64,000 bases of DNA from Hyperoodon ampullatus (GCA_949752795.1 OX457068.1:60887582-60951581), one strand, 5' to 3'; counted from the stretch's first letter, positions 23,847-36,079 are shown. Notes: a model not told the origin generated them from the letters alone. Made by a program: numbers and translations.

Positions 23847-24715
23847 CTCTATGTTATCACTTATATGTGGAATCTAAAAAATAAAACGAATGAATATAAC
23901 AAAACAGAAACAGATTCACAGATATAGAGAACAAACTAGTGGTGACCAGGTAAGCACCAAAGATATATTCTACAGCATAGGGATATATAGCCATTGTTTT
24001 GTAATACATTTAAATGGAATATAATCTATAAAAATATTGAATTGCTATGTTGTACACTTAAAACTAATATAATATTGTAAATCAACTGTATCTCGATACA
24101 TACATATATACACACATGCATACATAAAATGGTGGGACATTAAGAATCATAGCTATTATATATTGATCTTATTAGCTTACAGTTTTAAAACAAAAAATAT
24201 ATACATGTATACATAATAAAATTTTTAATAAATAATATATGAAGAATTAAGTTCAAAAAATAAAAGAACATAAAATGTAGAAAAGAACATGAGACAAAAT
24301 TGACATAGAGAAAGTGTCTAATAAATGGATAGACTATGAAAAGGAAAAGAGATAAAGACTGGGGCATAATCAATGTGCAAAGACTTATTGGTTGAGAAAT
24401 TTTCAACACTCATTAAGATGCCATACCACAATTCAAGGAAACAGAAAGATATCCCATGCTCTTGGATTGGAAAAATTAATATCATTAAGATGGCCATACT
24501 ACCCACAGCAATCTACAGATTTAATGTGATCCTTATCAAATTACCCATGATATTTTTCACAGAACTGGAATGAAATAATCCTAAAATTTATGTGGAGCCA
24601 TAAAAAACCCAGAATTGCCAAAACAGTCCTGAGGAAAAAGAACAAAGCCGGAGACATAACCTGGTCAGACTTCAGACAACACTGTAAAGCTACAATAATC
24701 AAAACAGCATGGTAT

Positions 24716-24910
24716 GGGACTTTCCTGGTGGTCCAGTGGTTAAGATTTTGCCTTCCAATGCAAGGAGTGCAGGTTTGATCCCTGGTTGGAGAGCTAAGAT
24801 CCAACATACCTTGCAGCCAAAAACCAAAACATAAAACAGAAGCAATATTGTAACAAATTCAATAAGAACTTTAAAAATTGTCCACATCAAAAAATCTTAA
24901 AAAAAAAAAA
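24716..24910 (+). mobile_element. Older CHR-1-type tRNA SINE
   Basis: Begins gggactttcctggtggtcc, with a tRNA-like head (ggtttgatccctggttggag as B box region), the downstream words 'cataaaacagaagcaatatt' and 'gtaacaaattcaataagaac', and an A-run. Flanks catggtat (24,708-24,715) and caaggtat (24,914-24,921) are a slightly decayed duplication. This form is older than the gggcttccctggtggc copies. Confidence 0.85.
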
Positions 24911-26319
24911 GCAACAAGGTATTGGCACAAAAAAACAGACATATGGATCAATGGAATAGAACAGAGAGCCCAGAAATAAACTCAACACACCTATGGCTAA
25001 TTAATTCTTGACAAAGGAGGCAAGAATATACAATGTAGAAAAGACAGTGTTTTCAGCAAGTGGTTGGGAAAGTTGCACAGCTGCATGTAAATCAATGAAG
25101 CTAGAATACTTCTCACACCAAACAAAAATAAACTCAAAATGGCTTAAAGACTTAATCATAAGACATGACACCATAAAACTATTTGAAGGGAACATAGGCA
25201 AAACATTCTCTGACATAAATTGTACCAATGTTTTCTTAGGTCAGTGTCATAAGGCAATAGAAATAAAAGCAAAAATTTTAAAAAAAGCAAAAAAATAAAA
25301 AGCAAAAAAAAAGACCTAATTAAACTTAAAAGCTATTGCACAGTAAAGGAAACCTTAAAGAAAGCAAAAAGGCAACACTCAGAATGGGAGAAAATATTTG
25401 TAAATGATGCAGGTGAAAAGAGCTTAATTTCTAAAATATACAAATAGCTCATACAACTTAATAACAAAAAAAACCAAACCAATCAAACAATGAACATAAG
25501 GTCTAAATAGACATTTCTCCAAAGAAGACACACAGATGCCCAAAAAGCACATGAAAATATGCTCAACATCGTTAACTATTAGAAAAACACAAATCAAAAG
25601 TACAATGATGTATCACCACACACAATTCAAAATGGTCATCATTAAAATGTCTACAAATAATAAATGCTGGAGAGGGTGTGGAGAAAATGGAACCCTGCTA
25701 CACTGTTGGTGGGAATTTAACTTGATGCAGCCACTATGGAAAACAGTATGGAGGTTCCTCAGAAAACTAAAAATACAGCTACCATAAGATTAAGGAATCC
25801 CACTCCTGGGCATATATCAGGAGAAAACTATAATTCAAAATGATACATGAACCCCAATGTTCATTGCATCACTACTTAGAATAACCAAGACATGGAAGCA
25901 ACCTAAAGGTTCATCAACGGATGAATGGATAAAGAAGATATGATATATATATGCAATGGAATACTACTAGCCATAAAACAAGAATGAAATAATGCTATTT
26001 GCAGCAACATAGATGGACCTAGAGATTATCCTGCTAACTGAAGTAAGTCAGAAAGAGAAAAATACCATATGATATCACTTATTTGTAGAATCTAAAATAT
26101 GAGACCAATTAAGCTATTTACAAAACAGAAACAGACTCACAGAGATAGGAAACAAACTTATAGTTACCAAAGAGGAAAGGGGAGGGGGAGGCATAAATTA
26201 GGAGTTTGGGATTAACAGATGTAAACTACTATATATAAAATAGACAAACCACAAAGTCTTACTGTATAGCACAGGGAACTATGTTTAATATCCTGTAATA
26301 AACCATAATGGAAAAGAAG

Positions 26320-26385
26320 ATGAATATATATATGCATATATATATGTATATATATATATGCATATATATATATGTATATATATGT
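26320..26385. repeat. TA/TG-rich simple repeat in L1 3' UTR
   Basis: Runs of tatata broken by regularly spaced gcata and gtata units, grown from the L1 3' UTR. Confidence 0.9.
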
Positions 26386-26835
26386 TATATCTGAATCACT
26401 TTGCTGTACACCAGAAACAAACACAACGTTGTAAATCAACTACACTTCAATAAAAAAAAAGATGCCATGCCACAAAGTCAAGATGCACTACAAACCCCAA
26501 GACGAATAAACGTAAAAGAAATCACATTTGACCCATCATAGACAAGCTGCTGAAATGCAAAAACAAAAAGAGATTCTTGAAAGCATATGGCGTAACTTAA
26601 AAGGAGCAATAATAAAACTTAACAGCCAACTATAAACCCCCCAAAAATGGAGGCAAAAAAACAATTGAGTTACATTCTTCAAGTGCCAGAAAGAGATAAC
26701 TGCCAAACTATAATTCCATATTAAATATGAAGGAGGGAAGTATTTGTAAACAAACAAATATCTAAAAAAAGTACATCACCAAAAGTAAAGGAAATAGTAA
26801 AATGTATCCTTCAAGCAGGACACCAATCTTAAATA

Positions 26836-27249
26836 TAAACTTAAATTTCCTGACCCCAGTGTCACTTTGTAATAATTCATTGATATGTACACTTGTGATA
26901 CATAAACCCTACTATACCTGTATTATACATCATAAAATTTTAATAAAATTACTTCCTATGTATACCAGGGCATGCCTCTGAGTTCTCTTTTTTGTTCCAT
27001 TTGGTGATTTATTTGGTCCTCCATCAATAACAATATCACTATTTTCCATGCTAATACACTACAGTATTACATGGGAGGGCATGTAATATCCCATTTTTAT
27101 GCTTAATACTTCTTACCTCTTTACTTACCTCTTTCTGAGTTTTAGCTCTGCATATAAAATCTTGAATAAAGGTATTGAATTGCTCAAAATATCAAGTGGA
27201 ATATTTATTGGTATTGAATAAAATAATTGAAGGAATATTTATACTTGTA
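26836..27249. other. No gene; possible L1 3' end trace
   Basis: The words 'cattgatatgtacacttgtg' and 'ataaaattttaataaaatt' at 26,880-26,955 resemble old L1 3' ends, but the match is weak. The rest is unassigned. Confidence 0.35.
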
Positions 27250-27725
27250 TGATTATTATTCCACTTAAGAGTATGAGCTGTCCGTCGTTTTCTTTTTCAG
27301 CTAAACGTCTAAACATTTAATTAGAATTTTAGTGTTTTCTCCTGAAGTGTCAGATGACCTTGTATAAATTTTTTTAAATGTTACTACTTTGTGAATGATT
27401 TTTAAGTTTCATTATATTTTCTATTGGCTACTGCTGTTAAAGAAAAATGCTATTGATATTTATGTCTCTTATTCAGTTTGTTGAATGCACACATGTAAAT
27501 AATCATATCATCTACTAATACTGACAGAAGAAAAGAGAAAGTAAAATAAAATAAAATAATAATTCCTTTCCAATTTTCACACCACTTATTTCCCTGTCTT
27601 TTCCTATTATATTGGTTAGGCCCTCTTCAAAATGTGAAATCATAGAGTGACAGTAGACATCCTTTTATTTTTCTGGCTTCAATAACTTATAAATGTTCAA
27701 CAAGAGGTATAATTTTTGATCTAGG
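27250..27725 (-). repeat. Ancient L1 ORF2 relic (antisense)
   Basis: The blocks 'tagtgttttctcctgaagtg', 'atcatatcatctactaatac', 'ttcctttccaattttcacac', 'ttggttaggccctcttcaaa' and 'gtgacagtagacatcctt' match antisense ORF2 around and below the RT active site (atcatatcatctgcaaatag ... tggacatcctt). Confidence 0.65.
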
Positions 27726-27769
27726 GGTTTTTTTTTTGCTAACTTGTATATTAATACAAGTTAATAAAG

Positions 27770-28298
27770 CATTTAATTTCAGAAACTATTAAAATAATAC
27801 CAAAGAACGTGAAGGTATAAGAACAAAATCAATAGCACAAGTTAATATAATGAAAAATGAACAAAAATAAATATAATAAACAAAATCTGAAGTTGCTTAT
27901 TTCAAAACGTTGGTAAACTGCAAAGCACTGGGAAGAATGTCCAAGAAAATTAAAATTTAAATGAGCAATACTTAATATGAAAAAAAGGACTTCATTATAA
28001 AAATCAAGGGAAGAAAATGTAACTATCTTTATTTTTATTAAAATAAATTTGTAATGACTTTAGACCTTTTTTATTAAAATATAAATTTACAGGGCTTCCC
28101 TGGTGGCGCAGTGGTTGAGAGTCCACCTGCCGATGCAGGGGACGCAGGTTTGTGCCCCGCTCCAGAAAGATCCCACATGTTGTGGAGCGGCTGGGCCCAT
28201 AAGCCATGGTCACTGAGCCTGCACATACAGAGCCCATGCTCCACAACAGGAGAGGCCACAACAGTGAGAGGCCCGCGTACCACACACACACACACACA

Positions 28299-28345
<47 letters not shown>

Positions 28346-28854
28346 TTACAAAATTAACTCAAGAAGAAGTAAAAATCCTCAAAAAATCACTATCCATTGA
28401 ATAATTGAATCTGTAGTTTACATTTCTTTCTCTAAAGAGACATCAGGTAGGCTCAGAAAGTTTATATGTTCATACCAAACCTCTAAAGAACAAATATTTC
28501 CTATTTCTTACAGATTTTTCAGATTAAAGAAAAAATGAAAAAGCTGCTACATTATTTTATAATCTTTGAATCAATTAGATATTCAAGCTAGAGAAAGAAA
28601 GTATTAAAAAAAGTGGAAAATGTAAAGTATTTCATTTAGATATAAAGAGGCAAAAATGTGAAATAAACTATGAGCAATTTGAGATCATCAAGTATAAGGG
28701 ATGTATAATGACAAAGTAAGGTTTTTCCCAAGGGTATAAGAAAATATTAACTTAGAATATAGATGAATGTAATCCATCACTTTACTACATAAGAGAAAAC
28801 CATGTGAGGCACTAAGTAGACTCAGAAAATGGCTTTAAAAAAATTCAATATCTC
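27770..28854 (+). repeat. Ancient L1 ORF2 relic
   Basis: Blocks such as 'taagaacaaaatcaatagca', 'acaaaattaactcaagaag' and 'caaagtaaggtttttcccaa' followed by 'gtaatccatcactttactac' follow the L1 ORF2 order in the RT region. Interrupted by a CHR SINE at 28,092-28,339, and cut at 28,854 by the insertion of the full-length L1. Confidence 0.65.
28092..28339 (+). mobile_element. CHR-type tRNA-Glu SINE with CA/TA tail
   Basis: Target duplication ataaatttaca at 28,081-28,091 and 28,340-28,350. The usual A-tail has been replaced by (CA)n (28,283-28,298) and then (TA)n (about 28,303-28,339), a microsatellite born in the SINE tail. Confidence 0.96.
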
Positions 28855-30954
28855 GGAGACCTTCAAGATGGCAGAGGAGTAAGACATGGAGATCACCTTC
28901 CTCCCCACAAATATATCAGAAATACATCTACATGTGGAACAACTCTAACAGAACACCTACTGAACGCTGGCAGAAGACCTTAGACTTCCCAAAAGAAGCT
29001 CCCCCATGTACCTGGGTAGAGCAAAAGAAAAAAGAAAAAACACAGACAAAAGAATAGGGATGGGACCTGCACCTCAGGGAGGGAGCTGTGAAGGAGGAAA
29101 AGTTTCCAGACACAAGGAAACCCCTTCACTGGCAGAGATAGGATGTGGCAGGAGGGGGGAGCTTTAGAGCCACAAAGGAGAGCACAGCAACAGAGGTGCA
29201 GAGGGCAAGGCAGAGAGATTCCTGCAAACAGGATTGAAGCTGACCAGCACTCACCAGCCTGAGAGGCTTGTCTGCTGACCTGCTAGTGTGGGTGGGGGCT
29301 GGGAGCTGAGGCTCTGGCTTCAGAGGTCAGAACCCAGGGATAGGACTGGGGTTGGCTGCATGAAGGGGGTTAGTGTGCCACAGCTAGCCAGGAGGGAGTC
29401 TGGGGAAAAGTCTGGAACTATCTAAGAAGCAAGAGATCATTGTTTCGGGTTGTGCAAGGGGAAGGGATTCAGAGCACTGCCTAAAAGGGCACGAGCCATG
29501 GTTAACAGTGTAGACACCAGAGACAAACAAGAAATGCTAAGGCTGCTGCTACAGACACCAGGAAGCCTGTGTGCAAGCACAGGTCACTAACCAAACCTTC
29601 CCTCCCAGAACGTGTGCAGCCCACCACTGCCAGGGTCCTGTGGCACAGGGACAACTCCCCACCCCCACTTAGGGAGAACACGAGGCATGCCTCAGGCTGG
29701 AGCAACATAAGGATGGCCTCTGCCACCGCAGGCTCACCCTGCATTCCGTACCCCTCCCTCCCCCTACCTGAGTGAGTCAGAGCCTGGGTGGGAACAGATG
29801 CCCTCAGGTGACATACACACAGAGGTGGGGCCAATCCAAAGATGAAAACCAGGAGCTGTGTGAACAAAGAAGACAAAGGGAAATTTCTCCCAGCAGCCTC
29901 AGAAGCAGCAGATTAAATCTCCACAATCAACTTGATGTACGCTGCATCTGTGGAATACCTGAATAGACAATGAATCATCCCAAAATTGAGGTGGTGGACA
30001 TTGGGAACAACTGTAGACATGGGCTTTCCTGTATGTGACTGACTGGTTTCTGGTTTTATGTTTATTTTAGTTTAGTATTTAGAGTTTATTTTCATTGGTA
30101 GATTTGTTTATTGATTAGATTGCTCTCTTCCTTTTTTTATATAAAAATATATATATATATATATCCTTTTTCTCTTTTTGTGAGTGTGTATGTTTATGCT
30201 TCTCTGTGTGATTTGTCTGTATAGTTTTGCTTTTACCATTTGTCCTAGGGTTCTGTCTGTCGATTTTTGTTTGTTTGTTTTTAATATAGCTTTTAGCGCT
30301 TGTTATCATCAGTGGATGCATTTTTTGCTTTGGTTGCTCTCTTTTGTCTTTCTTTTTTCTTTTCTTATTACTTTTTAATTTTTTTATTTTTAATACCTTT
30401 TAAAATGTTTTATTTTAATAACTTTATTACTTTTTCTGTTCTTTCTTTCTTTGTCCTTTTTTTTTTTTTTGAGCCATGTGGCTGACAGGGCTTTGGTGCT
30501 CTGGCCATGGGTCAGGCCTGTGCCTCTGAGGTGGGAGAGCTGAGTTCAGGACATTGGTCCAACAAGGACCTCTCAGGTCCACATAATATCAAACAGAGAA
30601 AATTTTCCCAGAGATCTCCATCTCAATGCAAAGACCCAGCTCCACTCAACAACCAGCAAGCTACAGTGCTGGACACCCTATGCCACACAACTAGCAAGAC
30701 AGGAACACAACCCCACCCATTAGCAGACAGACTGCCTAAAATCATAATAAGGTAACAGACACCCGAAAACACACCACTGGATGCGGCCCTGTGTACCAGA
30801 AAGACAAGATCCAGCCTCATCCACCAGAACACAGGCACTAGTCCCATCCACCAAGAAGCCTAAAAAACCCACAGAACCAACCTTAGCCACTGGGGGCACA
30901 CACCAAAAACAACGGAAACTAAGAAAAGACCCCAAACACAGTAAGTTAAGCAAA
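28855..30954 (+). promoter_or_regulatory. L1 5' UTR (internal promoter region)
   Basis: From ggagaccttcaagatggc to the ORF1 start. The first 1.1 kb is GC-richer and corresponds to the L1 internal promoter. A T-rich zone (30,040-30,470) with an AT run and poly(T) follows, then a C/A-rich stretch (30,540-30,950) with words such as 'cccatccaccaagaagcc'. Promoter activity is inferred from the family only; CpG decay makes it unlikely now. Confidence 0.8.
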
Positions 30955-31843
30955 ATGAGAAGACAGAGAAACACACAGCAGATAGAACAGGAAGGTAAAA
31001 ACACACCAGATCAGAAATGAAGAGAAAATAGGCAGTCTACCTAAAAAAGAATATCAGAATAATGATAGTAAAGATATCCAAAATCTTGGAAATAGAATGG
31101 AGAAAATAAAAGAAACATATAACAAGGACCCGGAAGAACTAAAGAGCAAACAAACAGTGATGAACAACACAATAAATGAAATTAAATATTCTCTAGAAGG
31201 GATCAATAGCAGAATAACTGAGGTAGAAGAACGGATAAGTGAACTGGAATATAAAATAGTGAAAACAACTACTGCAGAGCAGAATAAAGAAAAAAGAATG
31301 AAAAGAATGGAGGACAGTCTTAGAAACCTCTGGAACAACATTAAACACATAAACATTCGAATTATAGGGGTCCCAGAAGAGGAAGAGAAAAAGAAAGGGA
31401 CTGAGAAACTATTTGAAGAGATTGTAGTTGAAAACTTCCCTAATATGGGAAAAGAAATAATCAAGTCAAAGAAGAGCAGAGATTCCCATACAGGATAAAT
31501 CCAAGGAGAAAAATGCCAAGACACATATTAATCAAACTATCAAAAATTAACTACAAAGAAAAATTATTAAAAGCAGTAAGGGAAAAACAACAAGTAACAT
31601 ACAAGGGAATCCCCATAAAGTTAACAGTTGATCTATCAGCAGAAAATCTGCAAGCCAGAAGTGAGTGGCAAGACATATTTAAAGTGATGAAAGGGAAAAC
31701 CCCCTACAACCAAGATTACTCTACCCAGCAAGGACCTCATTCAGATTTGACAGAGAAATTAAAACCCTCACAGACAAGCAAAATTTAGAGAATTCAGCAC
31801 CAACAAACCAGCTTTACAACAAATGCCAAAGGAACTTCTCTAG
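30955..31843 (+). pseudogene. L1 ORF1 pseudogene (RNA-binding chaperone)
   Basis: The start atg at 30,955 opens with MRRQRNTQQIEQEGKNTPDQ and stops after 21 codons at 31,018, where bases have been lost. The coding sense continues in other frames: 31,097-31,498 encodes a heptad-rich coiled coil (NEIKYSLEGINSRITEVEER and on) followed by the start of the RRM (NIRIIGVPEEEE), and 31,513-31,788 encodes the C-terminal domain (PRHILIKLSKINYKEKLLKA). A single inserted base near 31,480 explains the second break. The natural end is the tag at 31,841-31,843. In live L1s ORF1p forms trimers that coat L1 RNA in the cytoplasm. At least three frame changes disable this copy. Confidence 0.92.
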
Positions 31844-31901
31844 ACAGGAAACACAAGAGAAAGAAAAAATCTACAATAACAAACACAAAATAATTAAGAA
31901 A

Positions 31902-34900
31902 ATGGTAATAGGAACATATGTATCAATAATTACCCTAAATATAAATGGACTAAATGCTCTCACTAAAAGACACAGACTGGCTGAATAGATACAAAAACAA
32001 GACCTGTATATATGCTGTCTAAATGAGACCCACTTCAGACTTAGGGAAACACAGAGACTGAAAGTGAGGGGATGGAAAAAGATATTCCATGCAAATGGAA
32101 ATCAAAAGAAAGATGGCATAGCAATTCTCATATCAGACAAAATACTCATTAAAATAAAGACTATTACAAGAGACAAAGAAGGACACTACATAATGACCAA
32201 AGGATCAATCAAGAAGATATAACAATTGTAAATATTTATGCACCCAACATAGGAGAACCTCAATATATAAGGCAAATGCTAACAGCCATTAAAGGGGAAA
32301 TTGACAGTGACACGATCAGAGTAGGGTACTAACAGCCCACTTTAACCAATGGACAGATCATCCAAAATGAAAATAAATAAGGAAAAACAAGCTTTAAATG
32401 ATATATTAAACAAGATGGACCTAATTGATATTTATAGGAAATTCCATCACAAAACAACAGAATACACTTTCTTCTCAAGTGTTCATGGAACATTCTCCAT
32501 GATAAATCATAACTTGGATCACAAATCAGGCCTTGGTAAATTTAAGAAAATTGAAATTATATCAAATATCTTTTCTGACCACAATGCTATGAAACTAGAT
32601 ATCAATTTCAGGAAAAAAATCTGTAAAGAATACAAACACATGGAGGCTTAACAATACACTACAGAATAACTAAGAGGTCACTGAAGAAATCAAAGAGGAA
32701 ATCAAAAAATACCTAGAAACAAATGAAAATGAAAACATGATGGCCCAAAAAACATGGTATGCAGCAAAAGCAGTTCTAAGAGGGATGTTTATAGCAGTAC
32801 AATCCTACCTCAAGAAACAAAAACAACTCAAATAAACAACCTAATCTTACACATAAATGAATTAAAGAAAAAAGAAAAAAACAACCCCAAAGTTAGTAGA
32901 AGGAAAGAAATCATAAAGATCATATGAGAAGTAAATGAAAAAGAAATGAAGGGAACAATAGCAAAAAGTCAATAAAACTAAAACTTGTTTCTTTGAGAAG
33001 ATAAACAAAATTAATAAAGCACTAGCCAGACTTATTAAGAAAAAAAGGGAGAACACTCAGATCAAGAGAAATAGAAATGAAAAAGGAGAAGTAACAACTG
33101 ACACTGCAGAAATACAAAAGACCATGAGAGATTACTAAAAGCAATGATATGCCAAAAAATGGACAATCTGGAAGAAATGAACAGACTCTTAGAAAAGCAC
33201 AACCTACCAAGGCTGAACGGGGAAGAAATAGAAAAAATAAACAGACCTATCACATGCCCTGAAATTGATGCTGTGTTTAAAATTTTTCCAACAAACAAAA
33301 ACCCAGGGCCAGATGGCTTCACAGGTGAATTCTGTCAGACATTTAGGGAAGAGCTAACACCTCTCCCTCTAAAATACTTCCAAAATATAGCAGAGGGAGG
33401 AGCACTCCCAAACTCATTCTACAAGGCCACCATCACCCTGATGCCAAAACGAGACAAAGACGTCACAAAGAAAGAAAACTACAGGACAATACCACTGATG
33501 AACATAGATGCAAAAATCCTCAACAAAATACTAGCAAACAGAATCCAACACACAGTAAAGGAATCATACAGCATGATCAAGTGGGGTTTTTCCCACAAAC
33601 GCAAGGATTCTTCAATATACAAAAATCAATCAATGTGATAAACCATATTAACAAGCTGAAGAAGAAAAACAATATGATCATCTTAATAGATGCAGAACAA
33701 GTTTCAACAAAATTCAACACTCATTTATGATAAAAGCCGTCCAGAAGGTAGGCATATAGGGAACTTACCTCAACATAATAAAGGCCATATATAACAAATC
33801 CACAGCCAACATTGTTCACAATGGTGAAAAACTGAAACCATTTCCTCTAAGATCAGGAATAAGACAAGATTGCCTACTCTCACCACTATTATTCAACAGA
33901 GTTTTGGAAGTTTTAGTCACAGAAATCAGAGAAGAAAATGAAATAAAAGGAATCCAAATTGGAAAAGAAGAAGTAAAGTGGTCACTGTTTGCAGATGACA
34001 TGATAAAATACATAGAGAATCCTAAAGGTGTCACCAGAAAACTACTAGAGCTAATCAATGAATTCGGTGAGGTAGCAGTATACAAAATTAATGTACAGAA
34101 ATCTGTTGAATTTTTATACACTATAGATGAAAAATCTGAAAGAGATTTAAGGAAACACTCCCATTTACCATTGCAACAAAAACAATAAAATACCTAGGAA
34201 TAAACCTACCTAATGAGACAAAAACCTGTATGCAGAAAACTTTAAGACACTGATGAAAGAAATTAAAGATGATACAAACAGATGGAGAGATATACCATGA
34301 TCTTGGACTGGAAGAATCAACATTGTGAAAATGATGATGCTACCCAAAGCAATCTACAGATTCAAAGCAATCCCTATCAAGCTACCAATGGTATTGTTCA
34401 CAGAAGTAGAACAAAATATTTCACAATTTGTATGGAAACACAAAAGACCCTGAATAGCCAAAGCAATCTTGAGAAAGAGCAACAGAGCTGGAGATATCAG
34501 GCTCCCTGACTTCAGACTATACTACAAAACTACAGTAATCAAGACAATATGGTACTGACACAAAAACAGAAATATGGATCAATGGAACAAGATAGAAAGC
34601 CCAGAGATAAACCCATGCACATATGGTCACCTTATCTTTGATAAAGGAGGTAAGAATATACAGTGGAAAAAAGACAGCCTCTTCAATAAGTGGTGCTGGG
34701 AAAATTGGACAGCTACATGGAAAAGAATGAAATTGGAACATTCTCTAACACCATACACAAAAATAAACTCAAAATGGATTAAAGACCTAAATGTAAGGCC
34801 AGACACTATAAAACTCTTAGAGGAAAACATAGGCAGAACACTCTGTGACATAAATCACAGCAAAATCCTTTTTGACCCACCTCCTAGAGAAATGGAAATA

Positions 34901-35708
34901 AGAACAAAAATAAACAAATGGGACTTAATGAAACTTAAAAGCTTTTGCAGAGCAAAAGAAACCATAAACAAGATGAAAAGACAACCCTCAGAATGGGAAA
35001 AATATTTGCAAATGAAATAACTGACAAATGATTAATCTCCAAAATGTATAATCAGCTCACGCAACTCAGTATCAGAAAAAACAAATAACCGAATACAAAT
35101 GTGGGCAGAAGACCTAAACAGACATTTCTCCAAAGAAAATATACAGATTGCCAACAAACACATGAATGGATGCTCAACATCATTAATCATTAGAGAAATG
35201 CAAATCAAAACTGCAATCAGGTATCACCTCACACCAGTCAGAATGTGTATCATCAAAAAATCTACAAACAATAAATGCTGGAGAAGGTGTGGAGAAAAGG
35301 GAACCCTCTTGCACTGTTGGTGGGAATGTGAATTGATACAGCCACTATGGAGAACAGTGTGGAGATTCCTTAAGAAACTAAAAATAGAACTACCATATGA
35401 CCCAGAAATCCCACTACTGTGCATATACCCTGAGAAAACCATAATTCAAAGAGTAATGTACCACAATCTACATTGCAGCTCTATTTACAATAACCAGGAT
35501 CTGGAAGAAAATTAATTGTCCATCAACAGATGAATGGATACCAAAGATATGGCACATATATACAATGGTATATTACTCAGCCATAAAAAGAAATGAAATT
35601 CAGTTATTTGTAGTGAGATGGATGGACCTAGAGACTGTCATACAGAGTGATGTAAGTCAGAAAGAGAAAAATAAATATTGTACGCTAACACATATATATG
35701 GAATCTAA
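31902..35708 (+). pseudogene. L1 ORF2 pseudogene (endonuclease-reverse transcriptase)
   Basis: 1,269 codons from atg to the taa at 35,706, close to a normal L1 ORF2. The N-terminal AP-endonuclease begins MVIGTYVSIITLNINGLNAL and is stopped at codon 29 (tag, 31,986; expected Trp). Endonuclease sense continues to about 32,650 (EYTFFSSVHGTFS, SDHNAMKLDI). RT lies at about 33,150-34,190, with the active site FADD intact at 33,988-33,999. The C-terminal part (34,574-35,515) keeps the cysteine motif CX3CX7HX4C at 35,276-35,329. The frame shifts between the 33,144-33,638 segment and the 33,904 segment, and again before 34,574; other stops are scattered. In live elements this protein nicks DNA and copies L1 and SINE RNA at the target. 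Confidence 0.93.
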
Positions 35709-36079
35709 AAAAAAAAAAAAAGAAAAAGTTCTGAAGAACCCAGGAACAGGACAGGAATAAAGACGCAGATGTAGAGAATGGACTTTAGGACAGGAGGAGG
35801 GGGAAGAGAAGCTGGGACAAAGTGAGAGAGTGGCATGGACATATATACACCACCAAATGTGAAGTAGAAAGCTAGTGAGAAGGAGCTGCATAACACAGGG
35901 AGATCAGCTCGGTGCTCTGTGACCACCTAGAGGGGTGGGATATGGAGGGTGAGAGGGAGGGAGATGCAAGAGGGAAGAGATATGGGGATATATGTATATG
36001 TATAACTGATTCACTTTGTTATAAAGCAGAAACTAACACACGGTTGTAAAGCAATTATACTCCAATAAAGATGTTTTTA
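35709..36079 (+). other. L1 3' UTR with poly(A) signal
   Basis: An A-rich start, then a purine-rich guanine-tract segment (ggacaggaggagggggaaga), then the conserved tail 'ataactgattcactttgtta' and 'taaagcagaaactaacacac', then 'ccaataaagatgtttttaaa'. The same tail ends the L1s at 20,951, 58,365 and 63,567. Confidence 0.9.

Larger units (their letters stand above)
20046..23877 (+). pseudogene. L1 ORF2 relic (reverse transcriptase to C terminus)
   Basis: Begins at the block before the RT fingers (aacaaacaaaactccaggac) and proceeds through RT and the C-terminal region to the taa after 'tatatgtggaatc'. It is full of stops and frameshifts. The RT active-site region near 21,810-21,850 reads tcattatttgaagataacat, where the expected FADD has become F-E-D-N, so the catalytic pair is lost. 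The endonuclease domain is missing. It contains two hAT insertions and one younger L1. Confidence 0.85.
18660..24130 (+). mobile_element. Old L1 with 5' UTR, internally deleted, carrying three later insertions
   Basis: Starts with an L1 5' UTR (gtaggagtaggaagaccctg), continues through a GC-rich repetitive 5' UTR zone to about 20,045, then jumps straight to the reverse-transcriptase part of ORF2 (ggcttcacaggtgaattata) and runs to the L1 3' end near 24,130 (ttgtaaatcaactgtatctc). ORF1 and the endonuclease half of ORF2 are absent. Interrupted by a MER1-type hAT at 20,330-20,563, a younger L1 at 20,951-21,766 and a second MER1-type hAT at 23,511-23,846. Removing these restores a collinear L1. Divergence is L1MA-like, much older than the L1 at 28,855. 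The alternative is that the 5' UTR part and the ORF2 part came from two insertions. Confidence 0.85.
24432..26459 (+). mobile_element. 5'-truncated L1 with target duplication
   Basis: Flanked by agatgccataccacaa (24,416-24,431) and agatgccatgccacaa (26,460-26,475), 15 of 16 identical. It contains the C-terminal half of ORF2, the 3' UTR (agtttgggattaacagatgt, ccagaaacaaacacaacgtt) and the end ttcaataaaaaaaaa. After removing the SINE at 24,716-24,910 the L1 part is about 1.83 kb. Older than the L1s at 28,855 and 58,365. Confidence 0.92.
24300..26835 (+). pseudogene. Ancient L1 ORF1 relic, split by an L1 insertion
   Basis: The left part (gagaaattttcaacactcat) and the right part from 26,460 (tcaagatgcactacaaaccc, then tcacatttgacccatcatag, then acaagctgctgaaatgcaa) match the L1 ORF1 RNA-binding and C-terminal coding region and are collinear when 24,432-26,459 is removed. 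Heavily decayed. The end near 26,835 corresponds to the 'ccttcaag' coding block close to the ORF1 terminus. Confidence 0.65.
28855..36079 (+). mobile_element. Full-length L1 retrotransposon (7.2 kb), inactive
   Basis: A complete cetartiodactyl-type L1: 5' UTR (28,855-30,954), ORF1 relic (30,955-31,843), intergenic spacer, ORF2 relic (31,902-35,708), 3' UTR (35,709-36,079) with a terminal aataaag signal. Flanks aaaattcaatatctc (28,840-28,854) and aaaagtcaatacctc (36,080-36,094) agree at 13 of 15, giving both ends of the insertion. The insertion site reads ttt|aaaa, the favoured L1 endonuclease target. Both reading frames carry stops and frameshifts, and most CpG sites of the 5' UTR are lost, so it is dead. 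It landed in an ancient L1. Confidence 0.95.

Noticed and set aside
27741..27762. aacttgta-tattaa-tacaagtt inverted repeat between antisense and sense L1 pieces, considered as an inversion scar or terminator hairpin
   Set aside because: Eight-bp arms in AT-rich DNA are common by chance, and the two L1 pieces cannot be shown to come from one element.
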